Part shown: positions 20,025-29,319 of the stretch, one piece after another
Layout: each line of letters opens with the position of its first letter
Numbering within the stretch: the stretch's first letter is position 1
DNA from: Isohypsibius dastychi
Lineage: Eukaryota; Tardigrada; Eutardigrada; Parachela; Isohypsibiidae
Reading direction: 5' to 3'
NCBI GenBank assembly: GCA_034696485.1
Contig: JAQIWT010000087.1
Span: 1-37,541 of the forward strand
DNA length: 37,541 nucleotides
Notes under the pieces: model-generated
Databases searched by the model: none
What the model saw: the letters and a program-made list of their open reading frames with translations, nothing else
What the model was told of the DNA's origin: nothing
Made by a program: the position numbers and the translations under genes

Positions 20025-22002
20025 ATGCCTCCTGTTGTCCATCCTTACTTCTCGAGTATTTCCCGTCGTTACGCGTCATTCCGTGATTGTAACATCACAG
20101 CGGTTGCAGTTAATCGACTAGCTGGTGCGGGATTCGCTCGTATCACGCCGGGACATTTAACCTGTTTTGATTGCGGTGCCAGTCCCTCCATCGCCAATCC
20201 AGACGATTACGACTATACGGTAGATCTCGTTGCTGACCATCTCACAGCCAAACCGGACTGTAAAGAAATTCGAGAAGCTTTTCGGCTTACAATTCAAGAT
20301 CCTATCATCTACAGCCACCCGATTGTCGAAAAGAACTGAGGACAGAGTGGTCCGATTACGCGGCTGAAGACCTTCGACCTCTGGCCCAAACAGCTCCAGC
20401 ATACTCCAAAACAGCTCGCGAGTGCAGGCTTGTTCTACACCGGGGAGGGCGATAAGGTGAAGTGTTTCCATTGTAGTGGGGAGATTTCTCAGTGAAATAA
20501 ACGCGACGATCCTCTGAAGGAACACCTTTCGGCGTATGGGGAGTGTTTCTTTGCGAACGTGAGAGCACAGGAAAGGTCAGATTTATCGGTGCCTTGGGCG
20601 AAGTTGGCGGTCAATATTCAAGATGCTCTCCATACTCCACCAAAAGAAGAACCTGAGTATGAAACGGACGAAGAATTCGAGCTTTAGTCAGGAACTGAAG
20701 GTAACAGTTGTCAGTCAATGTTTAAAATTTGAATACCTTTAATAAGAAAGTTTCATGCTTTCAGAATGTGTTGTTAACGTTTCGGTGTGAAGTGTGTTTC
20801 ACTTCTGACGTTCAGTTACATGCGGTATGTTTTTAGTTTTATTTTGTCAACTTGATAAAATCTGAAATGATGTGATTGGCTCGTGGATAACAGGCTGTTG
20901 CAAGCTAACGTTTTGTCAGCAGTGTCATATTACTCTACGAGTCTGCTTGGATATTTGCACATTTTGCCGGTTAGTTTACATGCTTTTCCATTCTTCTCAA
21001 TATTCATATGGGTGATAAAAATGTTCAAAGGTGCGAAGGTTATCCCACATCTATTCTATCATCGTTACCCGAGCTCGAGAATCTTTATCAGACATTAGAA
21101 CATGCGAGCAATTTAGTAGCTCGGTTAGATGATTGTACCATTCATACCATGAGGACCCCACCGCTAATCGTTGAGCATTGGTTCTTCTGGAGGATCGACG
21201 CTTCGATGTTTTTCTCGGTCGCCTGTTTGACTCTGACACGGGAGGAAATAGTATTCATCAGCTTGATGAATTATGTATCAAAGTCTATCAAGATAGATCA
21301 TTCGTATGTAATTTAAAGACTCTAATCTTTTAGAATTTTTTGTTTCATTCGCTGATCATGAATTTCAGGGGTGACCAGACATTCTATGGAATTATGTGTC
21401 AAGAGCTGATTTTGACGATGGAGTGGGATTGTGAAATGATACGGCTTTTCTCTGGATTTCTTCAGCGAATCGAGGCTTTAGAAGGGTTTTTCATTGCGTG
21501 TTCTCGGCCGGACGAGGCGGTGAATGAATTGACTGCTCGAAATGCGGGTGGTGATTTTGTGCAAAGACAAGCATATTATTTACTCGCCTGGATCGATTGT
21601 CTCAAGTTAACGGTGAGGACTGTTGAGAAATAACAAATCATACTTGAGAATAACTTCTTTATTGCAGGCGGCATTCAGGCTGATTAGTCATCTTGGGTTT
21701 TCACGGCTTGAATCTCGTCTCCAGTTTATCTCAGAGTGTCATAATAAGCCGGAGGATTCTATTATTGGGACTTACCCTGGTTTGAAGGAGGTTGTATTTG
21801 AGGAGTGTGTATGGGAATTCAATTGGTCGATCTTACGGAAGAAACTTAGCTCTTGGTATACCAACCGTAAGGAGTGGTGTATGGAGGATAAACCGATGGT
21901 GAGTGAGAGAGATTTATCTATGTTCAATGTGACAGACATTTTCAAGACTTTTTATTTGTTCAGAAAGGTCGGATCGCGGATGTGAGCCATGTTGAGCTAT
22001 AA
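20025..22002 (+). pseudogene. IAP-like gene: two BIR domains, RING finger and unknown C-terminal domain
   Basis: One frame runs from ATG 20025 to TAG 20685-20687, broken by TGA at 20337-20339 and 20493-20495. BIR1 (about residues 10-85) has zinc ligands CFDC, His and Cys (HLTAKPDC). BIR2 (20361-20550) has RLKTFDLWP, GEGDKVKCFHC and HLSAYGEC, with the second TGA exactly where BIRs have a conserved Trp. Exons 20765-20824 and 20894-20969 encode RING-type Cys pairs (CEVC; CCKLTFCQQC; CTFC), though they do not join in phase as they stand. Exons 21031-21303, 21369-21612, 21668-21898 and 21964-22002 continue in phase. IAPs block caspases through BIRs and ubiquitinate through RING; large DNA viruses and insects both carry them. 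Probably Polinton cargo, now mutated. Confidence 0.7.
21031..22002 (+). CDS. Four-exon C-terminal region of the IAP/RING gene, unknown domain
   Basis: Exons 21031-21303, 21369-21612, 21668-21898 and 21964-22002 are joined by three introns of 65, 55 and 65 nt with GT...CAG ends. The joins keep the frame and there are no internal stops, giving about 260 residues that end at TAA 22000-22002. The first exon joins in phase to the RING exon (20894-20969). The product is helical-looking and rich in Trp, Leu and Glu (for example WHFFWRID-like and WYTNRKEW phrases). I recognise no domain. The intact frame contrasts with the broken BIR part, so it may be a separate gene with its own RING, or the younger part of a damaged one. 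Confidence 0.55.
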
Positions 22003-23876
22003 ACAAAGAAACAGATTAAACGATTGATGCAAAACAAGCAAATAACAATTTACCTCGTTGCAGGCTACACCGTATAGAACGGCAAGATCAACCGGGGGAC
22101 GCTGAATGACATGGACGTTAATGGCGAATCCGGAGAGTGACTTTACTCCATAGCTCTCTTTGACTGCGAGAAGCCGATGCCACCCATCAAGGACCTGGAT
22201 CTCAACGCGGGATTTCCGGAATGCGAGCTCGATTTGAAAATCATCATTTGAACGAATCTTCCAGAATTGAGAGGCTTCATCCGGCTCAATAAAGACCACA
22301 ACGCCGAAATTCTTAGGCAGCTCTCCAGAAGATTTGACCAGTTCATCAACATGTTTCCGGTCTGTGTCTCGTACAAGATAGTTCAGGCCCCTCGGCTGAA
22401 TCCAGCTAAACTGGTGAGAAGAGATGGTTTTGTAGGTAGCTTAAAGTAATTGAAAAAATTAAGTAAAGAAGCGTAGTGAGGTTTTCCTCAAAAAATATGT
22501 GGATATGTTGTAAGTAAACATTTTCAAAGGTAGAACACACTTACCAATATGATATTTCTTCAGACAATCTCAAGATTCTGACACCGAGTTATCTCCAAAC
22601 GAAAGAAGAAGTGGGGTTGGAATTTCAGATTCAGATAAATCGGCTCGGCCATCGTCATCGGAATCTTCATTCCTCCACCAGGAATCAGCGCCAACTTCCG
22701 CCATATCCGCAAGAATCTTTGCATAGTAGACAAGTGGGATTTCCTCTTGAGTTGGTGTTTTGTTAACTTTTCGAAAAGAAGCAACGTATAGGATCTCCTT
22801 ACTTCCAGAAGCTGAGGAGAGAAATAAGAAATGAAGATAATATTCAACAAAGATCGGTTGGAAGGATGAACTCACTCAGTTCATCTTCTGAATTTTATGG
22901 AAGTGGATCGGGCTGGCGATATTCAGCGTTGCTGTTAACCTTTTTCGGCATTCGGGCATCGCCTGGCTCAAGAACAATGTGGAAACGAGATGGCGAACGA
23001 ATAATCAAACAGGTAAAATGAGGTATTGTTCATGAAATTACCTCAACTGACTTCAGATAAAGTGAAAATAAATGGATTGACATGAAGAATCACTCACCTG
23101 GTTCTACCGCAGCATCAGGGATGGCGAGATTCGCTCCCGAACCGATGTCAGTATCATCATCCGAATTATCATCCATATTCGTCTGTTTGAGAATATCCGA
23201 TAATTTCAAGAAAGAAACGTCCGTTCCAGATGAAATGGGCTGTTGAATGCTCTGCGTAGTTGACTTCCGGTTGGATGTGCTTGCTTGAGAAGATGAGGTG
23301 GATGCAACAGATGAAGGGGCAGCCTCTTCACCTTTCACGATCGCAGATGAACGGTTTGGAGCATGCTTTGGAAGAGATTTTTGAGCTGAGGTGGGGTTGA
23401 CTTTCCCTGGACCTGGAATACTTGCTGAAACTGGCTTCGTGAATTGACCGGAAGTGGGGCGGGTTGAGCTCGAGAGTTTTTGGGTTTGGGTGGCATTCTG
23501 CCTGAAACGAAAAAAAGATGTAAAGCGAGAAAAGAACTTGTAAAGAAAGAGAGGAAAGGTGTGGTGAGGGTTGCAAAGGTCAAATGTCAAACAGAAATAA
23601 ACGGAAATCGAACGTACGTTTCGTTTTTGCACCAAGAACGAAATCTGGATCTCCTCCGCTGTCGGCATACGATGGGCTTTCCTCACTTTCCGCTTGAAAA
23701 ACAGGTAGGACAGAAGCAGATTTTGGGGCAGCAGCTGGCTTCGCGAAAGCTTCTGGAAACAAGAAAAGCTGAAAATTGCACTCCTGTCATGAACAAAAGG
23801 GTTACACACCTTCCTGCCAAACGTTGAGTTCGGCAAGACTGTGAAAAATGCGATCACCGAGTCCAACTGTTCCTGA
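21952..23876 (-). CDS. ParB-like domain gene, exons downstream of the retrotransposon insertion
   Basis: Exons on the minus strand: rest of exon 1 (23872-23810), exon 2 (23752-23618 or -23614), exon 3 (23501-23098), an uncertain small exon, exon 22811-22545, exon 22439-22054 and last exon 21996-21952 (stop TAA). Exons 2-5 encode a disordered protein rich in Ser, Pro, Lys and acidic runs (DDNSDDDTDIGSG, DSDDDGRADLSE). Exon 22439-22054 encodes a globular domain with a ParB/sulfiredoxin-superfamily pattern: an Arg/Asn start (QPRGLNYLVRD), VDELVKSSG, then VLDGWHRLLAVKE, matching the family's DGxHRxxA motif. Bacterial ParB proteins bind or cut DNA and hydrolyse CTP; a role here is unknown. One in-frame TGA at 22572-22570. 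Domain call is by eye. Confidence 0.5.
22054..22439 (-). other. ParB/sulfiredoxin-like domain exon
   Basis: A single 386 nt exon between a tttaag acceptor and a gaggtaaat donor. The order is an N-terminal Arg/Asn motif, a Val-Asp-Glu-Leu helix, a hydrophobic strand (FGVVVFIEP), a variable loop and the DGWHRLLAVKE signature, then a strand with INVHVIQRPP. This order mirrors the N-terminal ParB fold. The Arg of the DGxHR motif is present. Could instead be an unrelated protein with a chance match. Confidence 0.5.
23873..23876. repeat. Target-site duplication CTGA (left)
   Basis: CTGA directly precedes the LTR that starts TGTTAC at 23877 and is repeated after the other LTR at 33610-33613. Four bases suits many Gypsy-group integrases. 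Confidence 0.9.
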
Positions 23877-24471
23877 TGTTACAAACGGAGACGTCCGGCT
23901 AAGTAACTCCGATTGTACTCTACAGTGAACAGTTTCCAAACTCTTAGCTGATCGGGTGACCCTGATCTTACCGGATTTGGTATCCGAAAACGAACCGAAC
24001 AATCCAACAAGAGATTTAGTCCGAGTCTGGAAACTAGCGAGTTCGAAACTAAAATGAAGGGTAACAAACAGAGCGCAAGTGGCGCTTATGTATCAAACTT
24101 AAAAAACATTTGTGAGAATCACTGATAAGGATTGGTCATATCAACAGACCAGACAATGAGACGAGGAAAAAGTATTAAACTGAAAGAAAATGGGACTAGC
24201 TTGAAAAATCACATGAATATGAATCACTTTGATTTTTTATAACATTCTTTTTGGGGCTTTGATCGGAAATGATCGTTAGATCTCGAGCAAGGATGAGAAG
24301 AAAATGTTAGATGGAGATTCGGTTATTGGACTTTGCTGTTAAGAACAGCACTCAGTCGCATAAGCTTTTTATGGACTTTGACCCTCATGGTAACTTGCGG
24401 CAATGGAAAGACTTTGATAGCATGGTAGAAGTTGATCAACATTATGTCACTGACATGCGACTTCCGTAACA
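23877..24471 (-). repeat. 3' LTR
   Basis: 595 bp, bounded by TGTTAC and GTAACA (TG...CA ends within 6 bp inverted repeats). Aligns end to end without gaps with 33015-33609. Lies next to the polypurine tract, so it is the 3' LTR of the minus-strand element. Confidence 0.97.
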
Positions 24472-24483
24472 TCCACCCTCTCC
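24472..24483 (-). promoter_or_regulatory. Polypurine tract
   Basis: On the minus strand GGAGAGGGTGGA directly abuts the LTR start TGTTAC. This is the expected priming site for plus-strand DNA synthesis in reverse transcription. Confidence 0.85.
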
Positions 24484-24511
24484 GGAAAATCACGACTCTG
24501 GGATTTATGGC

Positions 24512-25360
24512 TTACGACGACTCTGAGGATTTGACCCTCATGTAGATGGACTGATCGTTACTTGATGACGGCAACTGCTGGGAAGTTCCTGGAATTCGTT
24601 GGCTGTAACGCACAGAATGGCCATCAAGTTGATCCGCACTGCTTGTAATAGAATTCCACATCCCGATCAATCGTTGAGTATGCTGTCGGTCACGCTGTTC
24701 GTCGAAAAGTTGTTGGCCAGTGGCAAGAAGGTCACGCTGCTCATCCAGTTCTGCTTCCTTCTTTGCGATTTCGTTAGTTAGATCTTCCAACTGTTTCTTC
24801 TGGGTAGCGACATTGTCCTTTTCGGCTTCAAGTTCTTTCTTCAACTCTTTGGGTACATCTTCCATCATTACCTCATTGATCTCGGACAAGATTATTTTCT
24901 CGGATTCGTCGTCCAGAATCTTCTGTAGTTGAACGCGGTACGCTGCATCGGTCTGATGTTCGGCTCGGTAGGCGTCAAATTCTTTCTGTGGTTCATGATA
25001 CTGTTGATGGATAGCAGCTGCAATGTTGTTGGCAAAAACCTGGTCTTTCTCCAATCGTTGTTCGTACTTTTTCTGTTTATCCATGGCCGATTCTTGTACT
25101 TTTGATAAATGAGTTATAACGGAACGCAGAAGCCCGAAGGTAAACTTCTTTTCATCCAGATCTTTATGGAGCTGTCGAATTCGATGACATTTTTCGTCCA
25201 CAATCCCATCCAGCTTGACATATTCCTTGTACAAGTGATTATAATCTGTGTGGAACAGGTCACGTCCAAGGATCAACTGGCGGATCTCGTCCTCCAAACG
25301 GTGATTTGCGTGATTCTCGCCGGAGAATTTTTGTACCTCCGGAATCATTTCCCCGTCCAT
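24512..25360 (-). CDS. Coiled-coil accessory ORF of the retrotransposon (ORF4)
   Basis: Intact 282-residue frame from ATG 25360, lying between the env-like region and the 3' LTR. The ATG sits two bases after a strong acceptor (eight T then CAG, minus strand 25373-25363), implying expression from a spliced subgenomic mRNA. The frame also stays open upstream to 25588, so an unspliced fusion to the env tail is possible. Residues about 20-110 and 165-225 are charged heptad-like helices (KKELEAEKDNVATQKKQLED type), predicting coiled coils; the last 40 residues are Ser/Gln-rich. No catalytic motif. Gypsy elements do not usually encode this; it could be a gag-related structural, regulatory or captured host protein. 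Intact in an otherwise broken element. Confidence 0.7.
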   Translation of the reverse strand: MDGEMIPEVQKFSGENHANHRLEDEIRQLILGRDLFHTDYNHLYKEYVKLDGIVDEKCHRIRQLHKDLDEKKFTFGLLRSVITHLSKVQESAMDKQKKYEQRLEKDQVFANNIAAAIHQQYHEPQKEFDAYRAEHQTDAAYRVQLQKILDDESEKIILSEINEVMMEDVPKELKKELEAEKDNVATQKKQLEDLTNEIAKKEAELDEQRDLLATGQQLFDEQRDRQHTQRLIGMWNSITSSADQLDGHSVRYSQRIPGTSQQLPSSSNDQSIYMRVKSSESS

Positions 25361-25361
25361 T

Positions 25362-25373
25362 TCTGAAAAAAAA
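25362..25373 (-). promoter_or_regulatory. Candidate splice acceptor for the accessory ORF
   Basis: On the minus strand an oligo-T run followed by CAG precedes AA and the ATG of the coiled-coil ORF. It matches the nematode acceptor consensus TTTTCAG closely and could accept cis-splicing or trans-splicing. Confidence 0.6.
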
Positions 25374-25515
25374 TGAATCGGTGAATATTGATTCTTGATG
25401 AAGCTCTCATTCACTGATACAGCAAAATTAACTACTTGCAATTGATGCTCTTCTTCAGATTGCTCCATATCGCTAAAATTATTCTGTAATTTCTTACGAT
25501 GTATGATTCCTTTTC

Positions 25516-27286
25516 TAACTTGAATCAGAAAATCCAAACACTTTATCACTATAACGAAAACGTAGCCGCTAGTATTAGAAAAATACAAAACAATGCGAAA
25601 GATTTGACTGAATGATACGAATTAATGGCTTCTTGTATAGTAAATTTTTTGTTATCGCGAGAACGTCATTGTGATCTGAATTACTTGGAATATGATTATA
25701 ACTGTTGAAATTATTAATTGCGAATTCGTTCAATTTGGTTTTTTGGTCTGATTCGATTCTAACAAATCTCTCTGTGATATCTGGTTCAGTTCCAAAAAAA
25801 ATATCTAGATGGATATGTCCTGCAATCCAGTTTTCCGTTGCTAATTTCAATTCGTTCTCTCACTCAACATGTAAATCTCCGTTAATATTAAGAAACCGGT
25901 CATTTTGCTGGCATGATTGTTGCAATGAAGTATATCCATCGGTTGAAACGGAAAAATTCCGAAAAATTAATTGTTTCACCGGACAGTTATAAATCGATTT
26001 CAATTCAACTTGACCAGTGATTTTAGTACATTTTTTCAAAATAACAGTACTGTCGCTATATTTCTTGACCGCCGTGCATATTGGGTATTTTAACATACGG
26101 CCTGCTTGAATCGGACTCGACCGCGAGACTAAATTTATTTGGTTCAGAAAATGGTCATCTAATCTGCAATCCAACCACGCCAAAAAAGCAGATGGTACAT
26201 TCTGATTATCAGTCGATTCGGACTTCATGTAATTGAAATGTTGAGCTAAAAAGGACTGAAAACTCAAAGAAAACGTCGTATTCTGAAATTCATTGGTGTT
26301 TTTAATATGCTCGTTTTGAACGCTGGAATCTTTCAACTATTTTAGAAATTATGTTTCAGGTTCTTTTCGATTTTGCGTTTTTTCAAGAATTTGTATTTTC
26401 AAAGAGTCGCTGCCTATGACTGTGAAGACCTCAGTATTGTTCTCACATAAATTGGTTTTTTGTTTAAGGAAAAAGAATTTCTTTACATACATCTCTCAAA
26501 TGCTTGAAACCTCATATTTCAAGAACTTCGCCTACAGACATAAATTCACGAAGATTTTTACAATTGCTTTTAATCGACTGATCAGCTTTTGACCAGATGT
26601 ACGTAACCTTGTTATTTCTACCGTAACCAGCTGCTTTTGATTCAGCAATCCTACCCGAAACAGATTCTACCGTACAGTTCTCACATGATCGAAATAGTTC
26701 AATTTCTTCGAATTCACATGAGGACGAACCGTGAGTAGTTTCTCTCATCCACCTTGGCTGAGTAGATGGTTCATCATAAAAATACCATAGCTCTTGATCT
26801 TTTCTCATTTCATGAGCTCCACCATTGGAATCTTCACACTTATGTGTTTTTGACATGAACCAACATTCTTCTTGATCCACTATTATTGGAAAATAAGATT
26901 TCTTAATGTTGTTACCTCCAAAAAGGAACGAAATTCCTATATTACGTTTCAGAATTCTCTAACAGGCGTATCCTTTAAAGTTGTACTTTGGGGGAGATTC
27001 TTCAAACAATCTATATCGAAACAAAGCGGTATCTATTAGTTTCGGAAAAGCTGGGCAAGATGTAAAAATTTCTAAGATTCACAATCTCGATAAGACTGGC
27101 ATAGCTACAATCACAGAAAGTGAACTCTGCTACCGCTCTTGGCAGCATAGCCATCATTACGAGAAACATAGCCATTACCTTACCGGTGATGCCGGCTTTT
27201 CCTTCGGCCTTTCGCTTGTCGTAAATCTCGTAACGAAGGTCTCGGCATGGCCATTTTGGTTCCGTCCTTTTTTTACTCTTCATCAC
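25516..27286 (-). pseudogene. Envelope-like glycoprotein gene (ORF3), broken
   Basis: Minus-strand pieces in the position of env: a likely signal peptide from Met at 27175 (hydrophobic MAMFLVMMAMLPRAVA); a Cys-rich ectodomain piece 26880-26512 with spaced Cys (ECWFMSKTHKC, FRSCENCTV); a second ectodomain piece 26336-25575 interrupted by TGA at 25862-25860; and a membrane segment with basic tail at about 25567-25500 (GYVFVIVIKCLDFLIQV then RK-rich). This order (signal, Cys-rich outside domain, single anchor, short tail) fits a fusion glycoprotein as in errantiviruses and nematode Gypsy or BEL elements. I cannot assign the fusion-protein class. Frame changes between pieces and stops mean it is non-functional as it stands. 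Confidence 0.6.
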
Positions 27287-27439
27287 GCAGCATCCTCAAG
27301 GGCATGATTCATTGACAGATGTGTTTTGTCGTCCCTTCCCCGCGGAAATATTAGTGGCACAGTTGACCGGCTGGTTTCCTGCAAGCGCACGACTGCGGAG
27401 AACTCGACCGGTTGTAGGCACTTCCGACGCAGGAGTTTT

Positions 27440-27765
27440 CTAAACGTTTACGCTGTCCTTGTCTCCTTTTCCCCCGCGCTTTCTTCTTCGTTGAAGACTA
27501 GTGCGTTCCTGTCCAGCATAAGTTGCCTCCATTTTTCTATCTGAAATCAGAGATTCATCAGTATTTTCCTCAGGTCGGGGGTAGAATTGTTTCATTCTCG
27601 TGACATGTACGATATCAGTTCTTTGAGTACCAAAAGTCGATTGAACAAGGTAATTCAAATCTGACAGTTTTTCTTCAACTACGAAAGGCCCCTGATACGT
27701 GTGTAGAGCTTCTTAGACCGATCGATTTTTTGCTGTGGATTATATACTAGTACGAGCGTTCCTAT
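27440..27765 (-). pseudogene. Integrase C-terminal tail (SH3-like/GPY-F region), frameshifted
   Basis: After a TAA at the end of the main integrase frame the sequence resumes with LVLVYNPQQKIDRSKKL, then, in another frame (27658-27440), YQGPFVVEEKL and VHVTRMKQFY before a basic Lys/Arg/Gly-rich end. These are the usual C-terminal integrase features (a beta-rich DNA-binding module). At least one stop and one frameshift separate them from the catalytic core. Confidence 0.75.
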
Positions 27766-28995
27766 TTAAAAGTCTCTACTCTCATGACTGCTATTATAAT
27801 ATTTTGACATGTGCTCTCCTACTTCCTCCGATCGTAGCATTGCTGGTTTTCTCGCTTCATTCACTTTAACATGTAATTGCATGTTTTCGATTTCCCTATC
27901 AATTGCCTTAGGTGAATTCATATCGAAAGCAAACGGAAACTTAGGTTCTTCGCCATAAATCAAGTAAAAAAGAGAAAATTTCGTTGTTTCACTCACGCTA
28001 GTATTGATAGCAAAAACACACTTGAATAGAGCCTCGTCCCAATCCTTTTGATCGGAACTAAAATACATTGCCAATCTATTTATGAGCACCGAATTAGCTT
28101 TCTCAACGGGTCCTTGTGTCTGACTATGGTAAGCCGTAGACGGTCTGTGTTCCGTCCCTGTTAGTAACATCACTTCTTGAAATAAGTCACCCATGACGCC
28201 GGTTCCTTTATCTGAACCCAAATATTTTGATGCGCCGAATCTGCAGACTATATTCTCCAGGAAAAAATTAGCGGCTGTTTTTGCCGATTCATCTTTAACT
28301 GCTCTTACTTCAACCCATTTGGAAACTTGCTCGATTCCCACAAAGAGGTGAGTATTTTCTTTATGCGAAGCCTTAAGAGGTCCTAAAAAATCGATTTCCC
28401 ATCTCTTCAAGATACCATGAATCGGAATCGGATTTAATAGACCATAAGGTTGACCAATTCTTCGTTTATAAGTCTGGCTATCGTTACACGTCTTTAACCA
28501 ATTTACTACATCTGCTGACAGTGTTGGCCAAAAAAAATTCGACTTGACTTTTCGCAAGGTTTTGTAGCGACCAAAATGACCACCTGAAATAGGATCATCA
28601 TGACAAAAATATAAAACCTCTTTCACTAGAACTTTGGGTATACTCACTAACAACATTTCTTTTTCCGCGTTTTCGTATTTGTCAAGAATACCATCTTCGA
28701 TTGTAAACATTTCTAGATTACTGGGACATTCGTTAAGTTTTTTGATGATCGAAGAACTAAATTCATCATTTATTTGTTCTGTTTTCAAGTCGTTTACATT
28801 ATTCAGAACGTTGCTAACTGGTGAATATAAATCTGAAAGATCATCATTTTCCGGGAGATCATCATCAGGGTCTCGACTTAAGGCATCGGGACCTGTCATC
28901 AAGCGCCCCGGTCTGCATTGTATTTCAAAATCGAAACTACTTAATTTTAACGACCATCGACAGAGTCTTCCGGTGGGATCTTGAATATTCATCAA
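27766..28995 (-). CDS. Integrase portion of pol
   Basis: A 409-codon open stretch starting in the RNase H tail. The zinc-binding region has His-x7-His (CHDDPISGGHFG), but the second Cys of the CxxC pair reads Ser (CNDSQ). The catalytic triad is recognisable: Asp in WEIDFLGPL, Asp in GSDKGTGV, Glu in GPVEKANS. The enzyme would insert the cDNA into the genome. The altered zinc ligand and the Lys in place of Asn in the D(N)GT motif suggest relaxed constraint. In the same reading frame as RT and protease upstream. Confidence 0.93.
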   Translation of the reverse strand: MMNIQDPTGRLCRWSLKLSSFDFEIQCRPGRLMTGPDALSRDPDDDLPENDDLSDLYSPVSNVLNNVNDLKTEQINDEFSSSIIKKLNECPSNLEMFTIEDGILDKYENAEKEMLLVSIPKVLVKEVLYFCHDDPISGGHFGRYKTLRKVKSNFFWPTLSADVVNWLKTCNDSQTYKRRIGQPYGLLNPIPIHGILKRWEIDFLGPLKASHKENTHLFVGIEQVSKWVEVRAVKDESAKTAANFFLENIVCRFGASKYLGSDKGTGVMGDLFQEVMLLTGTEHRPSTAYHSQTQGPVEKANSVLINRLAMYFSSDQKDWDEALFKCVFAINTSVSETTKFSLFYLIYGEEPKFPFAFDMNSPKAIDREIENMQLHVKVNEARKPAMLRSEEVGEHMSKYYNSSHESRDF

Positions 28996-29319
28996 TCACT
29001 GTAGAGCACGGTTATCAGTTACTCTTGTAAAATGCTGCAGAGCCGAATACGGCCTAAACTTATCGACTGCCCAAATAACGGCTAGTGCCTCAACTTCGCT
29101 TATACTATAATTCTTTTCACCGTTCGAAAGCTTCCTACTTGCAAATTCAACTGGTTGCTCTTTTCCATCCCTAATTTGAATCAATCAAGCACCTACACCA
29201 ACTTTACTGGCAGCGTCCGTATGTAGCTGAATGGGCAAATTCACAGAAAAATGATAAAGCATTACATTATCACAAATCATTCCTCTGAGTTCTTCAAAAG
29301 CTGCGTTACATTTTCCGTT
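28996..29319 (-). pseudogene. RNase H portion of pol, with in-frame stops
   Basis: Contains the Asp of LHTDAASKVGVGA, then PVEFASRKLSNGEKNYS and EVEALAVIWAVDKFRPY, the standard Gypsy RNase H run. Interrupted by TGA at 29187-29185 and ended by TGA at 28998-28996. The latter lies where the family has Trp, between DNRALQ and LMNIQDPTGR. RNase H removes RNA from RNA-DNA hybrids during reverse transcription. Confidence 0.9.

Noticed and set aside
20337-20495. UGA recoded as an amino acid in the IAP-like gene
   Set aside because: Trp elsewhere uses TGG, nearby genes also have TAG and TAA stops and frameshifts, and no recoding element was identified. Pseudogene decay is simpler.
16799-22002. Complete Polinton element
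   Set aside because: No integrase, capsid genes or terminal inverted repeats were identified, and the polymerase lacks its N-terminal part, so only a gene block can be claimed.
23090-23866. 258-codon minus-strand frame as a single-exon gene
   Set aside because: It crosses two clear introns (23809-23753 and about 23617-23502) and reads out of the exon frame in its first half. The spliced model gives more consistent protein sequence.
24599-25366. Plus-strand frames opposite the coiled-coil ORF
   Set aside because: Ser/Phe-rich antisense translation of a Glu/Lys-rich coding sequence, with no independent support.
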